DNA of 64,000 bases. It comes from Corynebacterium sp. MSK008. GTDB taxonomy: Bacteria > Actinomycetota > Actinomycetes > Mycobacteriales > Mycobacteriaceae. Made by a program: the position numbers and the translations under genes. Positions 58,720 to 64,000 of this stretch are shown piece by piece. Location: the NCBI RefSeq assembly GCF_030232585.1, contig NZ_JASPJX010000005.1, positions 149,760 through 213,759 of the forward strand. Reading direction: 5' to 3'. Within the stretch, counting starts at the first letter, position 1. Each line of letters starts with the position of its first letter. A model generated the notes under the pieces. The model did no database searches and was not told where the DNA came from. It was given only the letters and a program-made list of their open reading frames with translations.

Positions 58720-59079
58720 ATGGCTGACACCATCACCACTGCATCCGCGACGGCCAAGTTTGTCCGCGTCTCGCCGATGAAGGCCCGCCGCGTGCTGGCA
58801 CTCGTCCGCGGTAAGGACGTTGCCGAGGCCCTCGCGATCCTGAAGTACGCACCGCAGGGTGCTGCCAAGGACGTTGCGAAGGTTGTCGCCTCCGCAGCTG
58901 CCAACGCTGAGAACAACTTCGGCCTGGACCCGCGCACGCTCGTCATCTCCGAGTGCTACGCAAACGAGGGTCCGACCATGCGCCGCTACCAGCCGCGCGC
59001 TCAGGGCCGCGCCTTCCAGATCCGGAAGCGCACCTCCCACATCACCGTTGTTGTCGAGTCCAAGGAAGGGGCCAAGTAA
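58720..59079 (+). CDS. rplV: 50S ribosomal protein L22
   Basis: The protein has 119 residues. Signatures: [30 protein letters not shown] and [29 protein letters not shown]; its hairpin lines the exit tunnel and is a macrolide-resistance site. It overlaps the rpsC start by one base. Confidence 0.98.
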   Translation: MADTITTASATAKFVRVSPMKARRVLALVRGKDVAEALAILKYAPQGAAKDVAKVVASAAANAENNFGLDPRTLVISECYANEGPTMRRYQPRAQGRAFQIRKRTSHITVVVESKEGAK

Positions 59080-59822
59080 TGGGCCAGAAGATTCACCCGC
59101 ACGGCCTGCGCCTGGGTATCACTTCCGACTGGAAGTCCCACTGGTACGCCGACAAGAACTACGCCGACTACGTTGCGGAGGACATCAAGGTCCGCGAGTG
59201 GCTTGAGAAGAACCTCGAGCGCGCCGGCATCTCCGACATCGTCATCGAGCGCACCCGCGATCGCGTGCGTGTGGACATCCACACCGCTCGTCCGGGCATC
59301 GTCATCGGCCGCCGCGGCGCCGAGGCCGACCGCATCCGCCGCGAGCTGGAGAAGCTCACCGGCAAGATGGTCGCGCTGAACATCATCGAGGTCAAGAACA
59401 TCGATGCCGACGCAACCCTGGTTGCACAGTCCATCGCTGAGCAGCTGGTCAACCGTGTCGCGTTCCGTCGCGCCATGCGTAAGGCCATCCAGTCCGCGAT
59501 GCGCAACCCGCAGGTCAAGGGCATCAAGGTTATGACGTCCGGCCGTCTCGGCGGCGCGGAAATGTCCCGTGTCGAGCGTTACCACGAGGGTCGCGTTCCG
59601 CTGCACACCCTGCGTGCGGAGATCGACTACGGCACGGCAGAAGCACACACCACCTTCGGCGTCATCGGCGTCAAGGTGTGGATCTACAAGGGCGACGTCG
59701 TGGGCGGTGTCCGCGAGTCCGAGCTCAACGCTCCGAAGAACGAGCGCGGTGGCCGTGGCGACCGTCGCCCGCGCCGCGGCGGCCAGCGTCGCCAGCGTGC
59801 AGAGCAGAAGAAGGAGGGCTAA
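59079..59822 (+). CDS. rpsC: 30S ribosomal protein S3
   Basis: The chosen start gives 247 residues. Signatures: [14 protein letters not shown] at the start, the KH domain ([23 protein letters not shown]) and the C-terminal domain [14 protein letters not shown], then an Arg/Gly-rich tail. It contributes to mRNA entry and helicase activity. An upstream frame to 58953 is a shadow of rplV. Confidence 0.98.
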   Translation: MGQKIHPHGLRLGITSDWKSHWYADKNYADYVAEDIKVREWLEKNLERAGISDIVIERTRDRVRVDIHTARPGIVIGRRGAEADRIRRELEKLTGKMVALNIIEVKNIDADATLVAQSIAEQLVNRVAFRRAMRKAIQSAMRNPQVKGIKVMTSGRLGGAEMSRVERYHEGRVPLHTLRAEIDYGTAEAHTTFGVIGVKVWIYKGDVVGGVRESELNAPKNERGGRGDRRPRRGGQRRQRAEQKKEG

Positions 59823-59825
59823 TTC

Positions 59826-60242
59826 ATGCTCATCCCTAAGCGCGTGAAGTACCGCCGTCAGCACCGCCCGAACCGTTCGGGTGTGTCCAAGGGCGGCAAC
59901 ACCATCACCTTCGGCGACTACGGCCTGCAGGCACTCGAGCCGGCGTACATCACCAACCGCCAGATCGAGTCCGCACGTATCGCCATCAACCGCCACGTCA
60001 AGCGTGGTGGCAAGGTGTGGATCAACATCTTCCCGGACCGTCCGCTGACCCAGAAGCCGCTCGGCGTGCGTATGGGTTCCGGTAAGGGCCCGGTGGAGAA
60101 GTGGGTGGCCAACGTCAAGCCTGGCCGCATCCTTTTCGAAATGTCCTACCCGAACGAGGAAACTGCAATTGAGGCTCTGCGCCGCGCTGGCGCGAAGCTT
60201 CCTTGCAAGGTCCGCGTGATCAAGAAGGAGGACCAGTTCTAA
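59826..60242 (+). CDS. rplP: 50S ribosomal protein L16
   Basis: The protein has 138 residues. Signatures: [24 protein letters not shown] and [30 protein letters not shown]. It lies near the A site and is needed for tRNA accommodation. Its stop shares one base with the rpmC ATG. Confidence 0.98.
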   Translation: MLIPKRVKYRRQHRPNRSGVSKGGNTITFGDYGLQALEPAYITNRQIESARIAINRHVKRGGKVWINIFPDRPLTQKPLGVRMGSGKGPVEKWVANVKPGRILFEMSYPNEETAIEALRRAGAKLPCKVRVIKKEDQF

Positions 60243-60481
60243 TGGCAACCGGTACCCCCGCATCTGAGTTCCGTGAGCTGAGCGACGACGAGCTGCGCAC
60301 CCGCCTGACCGAGGCGAAGGAAGAGCTGTTCAACCTGCGCTTCCAGCTCGCTACCGGCCAGCTCACCAACAACCGCCGCATCTCCACCGTGAAGCGCGAC
60401 ATTGCTCGCATCTACACGGTGCTGCGCGAGCGCGAGCTTGGCCTGTCCGTCGTCCCCGAGTCCACGGGAGCTGAGGCATAA
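60242..60481 (+). CDS. rpmC: 50S ribosomal protein L29
   Basis: The chosen start gives 79 residues, with core [38 protein letters not shown] and the [15 protein letters not shown] helix. It sits beside L23 at the tunnel exit. The start at 60242 (ATG sharing a base with the rplP stop) is right because the longer frame is a shadow of rplP. Confidence 0.97.
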   Translation: MATGTPASEFRELSDDELRTRLTEAKEELFNLRFQLATGQLTNNRRISTVKRDIARIYTVLRERELGLSVVPESTGAEA

Positions 60482-60483
60482 CC

Positions 60484-60768
60484 ATGAGTGAGGCAAACGT
60501 GACTGAGAACACCCAGGTCAAGGCAGTGCAGAAGCGTCGTCGTGGCTACGTCGTGTCCGACAAGATGGACAAGACGATCGTCGTCGAGGTTGAGGACCGC
60601 AAGTCCCACGCCCTGTACGGCAAGATCGTGCGTACCACCAAGCGTGTGAAGGCACACGACGAGGAGAACACCGCTGGTGTCGGTGACCTCGTTGTCATCG
60701 AGGAGACGCGTCCGCTGTCCAAGGACAAGCACTTCCGTCTCGTCGACATCATCGAGAAGGCTCGCTAA
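60484..60768 (+). CDS. rpsQ: 30S ribosomal protein S17
   Basis: The protein has 94 residues. Signature: [44 protein letters not shown]. It binds the 5' domain of 16S rRNA. It is the last gene of this stretch of the S10 operon, ending before a terminator. The usual following genes (rplN, rplX, rplE) are not in the window. Confidence 0.97.
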   Translation: MSEANVTENTQVKAVQKRRRGYVVSDKMDKTIVVEVEDRKSHALYGKIVRTTKRVKAHDEENTAGVGDLVVIEETRPLSKDKHFRLVDIIEKAR

Positions 60769-60793
60769 GAGCATCTAGCTTCTCGACGGCACG

Positions 60794-60827
60794 TACCCGC
60801 CCAACCCCCGTGTTGGGCGGGTATTTT
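60794..60827 (+). terminator. Intrinsic terminator after rpsQ
   Basis: TACCCGCCCAAC (60794-60805) pairs with GTTGGGCGGGTA (60812-60823), followed by TTTT. The motif TAGCTTCTCGACG precedes it at 60776. The S10 operon ends here rather than running on into the spc operon. Confidence 0.85.
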
Positions 60828-60885
60828 CGTGTGTTGATCCCCTGAGGGCGGGGTTTTCCACTTTTTACAGCCCCCTAAACAGGAG

Positions 60886-60891
60886 TACGAT
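60886..60891 (+). promoter_or_regulatory. -10 box of glmS
   Basis: TACGAT is followed by 8 nt and the ATG at 60900, another leaderless-type start. Confidence 0.45.
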
Positions 60892-60899
60892 TTTTTCCC

Positions 60900-62765
60900 A
60901 TGTGTGGAATCGTTGGATACGTAGGCGCCGGCACCGCCGAGCGCGACGCGAAAAATGTCATTGTCGAGGGACTTCGCCGCCTCGAATACCGCGGATACGA
61001 TTCCGCAGGTGTTGCTGTGGCCAACAACGGCGTCATCGAGTGCCGTAAGAAAGCCGGCAAGGTCGCTGACCTCGAAGCCGAAATTGCCGATAACCCCATT
61101 GCGTCTTCGAAGCTTGGTATCGGGCACACCCGCTGGGCAACCCACGGCGGCCCGACCGACGCCAACGCCCACCCGCACGTGGTCGGCGACGGCCGTATGG
61201 CTGTGGTCCACAACGGCATTATCGAGAACTTTTCGGGGTTGAAGGCGGAGCTCGTCGATAAGGGCTACCGCTTCATCTCCGAAACCGACACTGAGGTTGC
61301 GGGCACCCTGCTGCTGGACATCTACGACAAGGAAGCAGGTGGCGACCTCACCCGCGCAATGCAGCTGACCGCGCAGCGCCTTGAAGGTGCGTTCACCCTG
61401 CTGGCGATCCACGCGGACCACCCGGACCGCATCGTCGCCGCACGCTGGAACTCCCCGCTGGTCATCGGCGTGGGTGAGGGTGAGAACTTCCTCAGCTCCG
61501 ACGTCGCCGGCTTCATCGAATTCACCCGCGACGCCGTGGAGATGGATAACGGCCAGATTGTCACCCTCACCGCCGACGGCTACGAGGTCTGCGACTTCGA
61601 CGGCAACCCCGCCGAAGCCAAGCCGTTCACCGTGGAATGGGACGTCACCGCCGCGGAGAAGGGCGGCTTCAACTCCTTCATGGAGAAGGAGATCCACGAC
61701 CAGCCCTCCGCAGTCCGCGACACCCTCTACGGGCGTTTCGACGAACACGGCAAGCTCATCTTGGACGAGCTGCGTATCGACGAATCCGTGCTGCGCTCCA
61801 TCAACAAAATCATCATCGTCGCCTGCGGCACCGCCTCCTACGCAGGCCAGGTGGCGCGATACGCCATCGAGCACTGGTGCCGCATTCCGACGGAGGTGGA
61901 GCTCGCCCACGAGTTCCGCTACCGCGACCCGATTGTCAACGAACGCACCCTCGTCGTCGCGGTCTCCCAGTCCGGCGAAACCATGGACACCCTCATGGCC
62001 GTACGCCACGCCCGCGAGCAGGGCGCGAAGGTGATCGCCATCTGCAACACCGTCGGTTCCTCCATCCCGCGCGAGGCCGACGCGTCGCTGTACACCTACG
62101 CCGGCCCCGAGATCGCCGTGGCGTCGACGAAGGCGTTCATCTCCCAGATCGTCGCCGCCTACCTGCTCGCCCTGTACCTGGCACAGGTGCGCGGCAACAA
62201 GTACGCCGACGAAATCCGCCAGATCGTGGACGAGCTGCAGGAGATGCCGGACAAGATCCAGAAGGTGCTTGACAACGAAGGGCAGGTCAAGCAGCTGGGC
62301 CAGGACATGTCGGACGCGAAGTCCGTGCTGTTCTTGGGCCGCCACGTCGGCTTCCCGGTCGCCCTCGAAGGCGCGCTGAAGCTCAAGGAGGTGGCGTACC
62401 TGCACTCCGAGGGCTTCGCCGCCGGCGAGCTCAAGCACGGCCCGATCGCGCTGGTGGAGGAAGGCCAGCCGGTGTTCATCATCGTGCCGTCCAAGCGCTC
62501 CCGCAATAACCTGCACGCCAAGGTCGTCTCCAACATCCAGGAGGTCCGCGCCCGCGGTGCGGTGACCATCGTGATCGCGGAAGACGGCGACACGGACGTG
62601 GAGGCCTACGCCGACCACATCATCCGCATCCCGCAGTCCGCCGGCCTGATGCAGCCGCTGCTGTCCACCATTCCGCTGCAGATCTTCGCCTGCTCCGTGG
62701 CGGAGGCCCGCGGCCTGAACGTGGACCAGCCGCGCAACCTGGCCAAGTCGGTCACGGTGGAGTAG
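60900..62765 (+). CDS. glmS: Glutamine-fructose-6-phosphate aminotransferase (isomerising)
   Basis: The protein has 621 residues. The N-terminal glutaminase domain begins MCGIVGYVG with nucleophile Cys2 and contains GHTRWATHGGP and HNGIIEN. Two SIS isomerase domains follow (ACGTASYAGQVARY, SQSGETMDTLMAVRHARE, then FLGRHVGFPVALEGALKLKE and HGPIALVEE), ending AKSVTVE. It makes glucosamine-6-phosphate for peptidoglycan. No glmS ribozyme is visible, as expected outside Firmicutes. Paired palindromes follow the stop. Confidence 0.97.
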   Translation: MCGIVGYVGAGTAERDAKNVIVEGLRRLEYRGYDSAGVAVANNGVIECRKKAGKVADLEAEIADNPIASSKLGIGHTRWATHGGPTDANAHPHVVGDGRMAVVHNGIIENFSGLKAELVDKGYRFISETDTEVAGTLLLDIYDKEAGGDLTRAMQLTAQRLEGAFTLLAIHADHPDRIVAARWNSPLVIGVGEGENFLSSDVAGFIEFTRDAVEMDNGQIVTLTADGYEVCDFDGNPAEAKPFTVEWDVTAAEKGGFNSFMEKEIHDQPSAVRDTLYGRFDEHGKLILDELRIDESVLRSINKIIIVACGTASYAGQVARYAIEHWCRIPTEVELAHEFRYRDPIVNERTLVVAVSQSGETMDTLMAVRHAREQGAKVIAICNTVGSSIPREADASLYTYAGPEIAVASTKAFISQIVAAYLLALYLAQVRGNKYADEIRQIVDELQEMPDKIQKVLDNEGQVKQLGQDMSDAKSVLFLGRHVGFPVALEGALKLKEVAYLHSEGFAAGELKHGPIALVEEGQPVFIIVPSKRSRNNLHAKVVSNIQEVRARGAVTIVIAEDGDTDVEAYADHIIRIPQSAGLMQPLLSTIPLQIFACSVAEARGLNVDQPRNLAKSVTVE

Positions 62766-62775
62766 GGGGCCGCGT

Positions 62776-62811
62776 GATCGTCTAGCAACGCGTTGGGGAA
62801 CGCTAGACGAT
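62776..62811. repeat. ATCGTCTAGC inverted repeat, copy 1
   Basis: Arms ATCGTCTAGC (62777-62786) and GCTAGACGAT (62802-62811) with a 15-nt loop, 11 bp after the glmS stop. It is related to copy 2 (62871-62906): both begin GTGATCGTCTAGCA. No T-run. Confidence 0.75.
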
Positions 62812-62870
62812 AACGCACCCGGTGCGGCGTTTGCCCAGGTGGTGTTGGAAATAGTTGTCGTTAATAGTGT

Positions 62871-62906
62871 GATCGTCTAGCAGCGGCGGCGACCTGCTAG
62901 ACGATC
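62871..62906. repeat. GATCGTCTAGCAG inverted repeat, copy 2
   Basis: Perfect 13-bp arms (62871-62883 and 62894-62906) with a 10-nt loop, 95 bp after copy 1 and 17 bp from the fic stop. It could be a repetitive extragenic element, a bidirectional terminator, or an element end. Confidence 0.75.
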
Positions 62907-62923
62907 CGCCGATCGGGCCCGAG

Positions 62924-63619
62924 TTAGCGGGAACCGGGAGACCACGTCGCCCCGGGATTTGCGCGGCGGAACTCCATCATCCGGTGGAAGACCTCAGCTG
63001 CGCCAGCTGTTTGGCCTTGCGTCTGGTAGAGCGAGCCGTTGCCGTCGGGAAGATCTGTCGGGGCGAACACGCCGGGACGCAGGACCTGCGTGAGAAACGA
63101 GGGGTCAGCAGTTGCGGCGCCGACGTATCGGGCAGCGTGCGCCTCGGCGGCGTCGATACGCGTCCAGTCCACCGCCCACCCTGCGTCGCGCAGCATCTGA
63201 TCGAAGAAGTATCGCTGAGTGCGGGAGTTGCCGTCGCGGAACGGATGCACGATGGTCAGCTCGCTCCAGTGATCTGCGACGGTCCGGACCGCAGACTCAA
63301 TGTCCGAAGACGAAGGCGACATCTTCGCGATGCGCCCCATCACCCGGTCAAGCTCGGCGTCGACGTACTGCGCACGGCACATCGCAATCCCCATTGCGCC
63401 GACCTCCTCGGTGCGGATCTCGCCCGCCCACGGGTAGATGTCCTGCATCAGGTAGCGGTGGGTACGCAGGAGTGATTCGCGGGTGAACTCGGTTAGGGGT
63501 TCGCTGCTTTCAAGCTTGAATAGGCGACGAGCAGCCAACTCACCTGCAACGACTTCTAATTTGGCGGCATCGTCAATGCCGAAATAGTTGTCCGGTGCAG
63601 CGCCGGACTTCTCAGCCAT
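62924..63619 (-). CDS. Fic-domain AMP-transferase (VbhT/FicT-like toxin)
   Basis: The protein has 231 residues. The Fic core spans about residues 40-200 with the active-site motif HPFRDGNSRTQR at 125-136 (catalytic His125, Asp129, Asn131, Arg133). The third Gly of the usual HxFx(D/E)GNGR is Ser here, as in many Fic toxins. The flap region (EEVGAMGIAMCRAQYVDAELDRVM) is present. Family members adenylylate targets such as DNA gyrase and topoisomerase IV; the target here is unknown. The start abuts the small upstream gene's stop, which makes a class I Fic module with separate antitoxin. Confidence 0.87.
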   Translation of the reverse strand: MAEKSGAAPDNYFGIDDAAKLEVVAGELAARRLFKLESSEPLTEFTRESLLRTHRYLMQDIYPWAGEIRTEEVGAMGIAMCRAQYVDAELDRVMGRIAKMSPSSSDIESAVRTVADHWSELTIVHPFRDGNSRTQRYFFDQMLRDAGWAVDWTRIDAAEAHAARYVGAATADPSFLTQVLRPGVFAPTDLPDGNGSLYQTQGQTAGAAEVFHRMMEFRRANPGATWSPGSR

Positions 63620-63841
63620 TTACGCCGCGCCCGCGATTCGTCGGCGAAGCTCTGTGGCGCGGGATGAATTTCCGAGGCCATTCTTTTCGAGGTACTCCAG
63701 CACCGCCTCGTCGTCGGAAATCTCACCGCGGATGATTTTGCGGCCGGCGGCTTCTGCTTCGGCTGATAAGGGTTGCCCCGCCATGACCATGGATGCGTTC
63801 ACGGCGGCAACCTTTTGGTCTTCACTGCGCGGGTCAGTCAT
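63620..63841 (-). CDS. VbhA-like antitoxin of the Fic protein
   Basis: The chosen start gives 73 residues. KVAAVNASMVMAGQPLSAEAEAAGRKIIRGEISDDEAVLEYL matches antitoxin_VbhA. The inhibitory helix of this family carries [ST]xxxE[GN]; here the six residues are SMVMAG (17-22), so the glutamate position is Ala21. That could weaken inhibition. The ATG at 63841 has a -10 TAAAAT 8 nt upstream; a longer frame to 63964 crosses this box and is rejected. It is the first gene of the pair. Confidence 0.82.
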   Translation of the reverse strand: MTDPRSEDQKVAAVNASMVMAGQPLSAEAEAAGRKIIRGEISDDEAVLEYLEKNGLGNSSRATELRRRIAGAA

Positions 63842-63849
63842 GGTGCAGA

Positions 63850-63855
63850 ATTTTA
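63850..63855 (-). promoter_or_regulatory. -10 box of the VbhA-fic pair
   Basis: TAAAAT on the minus strand is followed by 8 nt and the ATG at 63841. Confidence 0.45.
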
Positions 63856-63885
63856 CCCGCTCAGGAGTGGAAGAGGAACCCTGCG

Positions 63886-63922
63886 GATCTGCTAGTTCCG
63901 CTTTGGACAGCACTAGCAGATC
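63886..63922. repeat. GATCTGCTAGT inverted repeat upstream of the Fic module
   Basis: Perfect 11-bp arms (63886-63896 and 63912-63922) with a 15-nt loop. It resembles, without being identical to, the repeats after glmS (GATC then CTAG), so similar palindromes lie on both sides of the Fic pair. Confidence 0.65.
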
Positions 63923-63943
63923 AATGTTATGTCTATGGACATT

Positions 63944-64000
63944 TTGGACGCGGAGTCTGGTCACTTATTGGACATGGAGTCTGGTGACTTATTGGACACG
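63944..64000. repeat. 24-bp tandem repeat at the window end
   Basis: Unit TTGGAC-n2-GGAGTCTGGT-n-ACTTA occurs at 63944-63967 and 63968-63991; a third unit begins at 63992 and runs out of the window. TTGGAC also occurs at 63903. Such repeated short motifs are seen at insertion-sequence ends. Confidence 0.7.

Noticed and set aside
60828..60899. glmS ribozyme or other riboswitch before glmS
   Set aside because: The gap is only about 70 nt, has no ribozyme-like core, and a leaderless -10 box lies 8 nt before the ATG.

Overview
This is a high-GC Gram-positive chromosome segment, almost certainly from a Corynebacterium species. The evidence is the gene content (menaquinone genes, an MgtA-type mannosyltransferase, an MntR/DtxR-family regulator, a PorA/DUF3068 protein), the order tRNA-Tyr / tRNA-Thr / tRNA-Met / tRNA-Trp / secE / nusG / rplK / rplA, the frequent GTG and TTG starts, and the many genes whose TAnnnT -10 box lies only 6-8 nt before the start codon (apparent leaderless transcripts). 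The species cannot be named from sequence reading alone.

Layout. 1-5.9 kb: end of an unknown membrane-anchored protein, a NarL/DesR-type two-component system with an ABC exporter, and a lipoprotein. 6-16.1 kb: an M20 amidohydrolase, then menB, menC and menD, with an AAA ATPase gene wedged between menB and menC and bounded by two copies of a 42-bp palindrome; a DASS dicarboxylate transporter; the mannosyltransferase. 16.1-19.6 kb: mntR facing a manganese/zinc-type ABC operon whose promoter carries a likely MntR operator. 19.6-22.7 kb: menG, menJ and a polyprenyl diphosphate synthase. 22.7-26.3 kb: four tRNAs, secE, nusG, rplK, rplA. 26.3-35.1 kb: an accessory block between rplA and the L10 leader, holding an HNH endonuclease, a six-gene 'anchored-repeat' metal-type ABC operon with twin Zur-like boxes at its start, and a two-gene module with a free-standing colicin-E3-like ribonuclease. 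35.1-51 kb: rplJ-rplL, a DUF3068 protein, rpoB-rpoC, a DUF1707 protein, rpsL-rpsG, fusA, tuf. 51-55 kb: a six-gene Asp23/Gls24 envelope-stress cluster on the minus strand. 55.5-60.8 kb: S10 operon (rpsJ to rpsQ). 60.9-64 kb: glmS, paired palindromes, a Fic/VbhA-like toxin-antitoxin pair, and 24-bp tandem repeats running off the window.

How the genes work together. menB, menC, menD, menG, menJ and the prenyl synthase cover most menaquinone steps. secE, nusG, rpoBC, the ribosomal proteins, EF-G and EF-Tu form the expression core. Two separate ZnuABC-like importers probably serve metal uptake, one apparently under MntR and the other apparently under a Zur-type repressor. The least ordinary items are the palindrome-bounded ATPase cassette, the E3-type RNase/antitoxin pair, the surface-anchored repeat transporter, and the Fic module with its surrounding palindromes.
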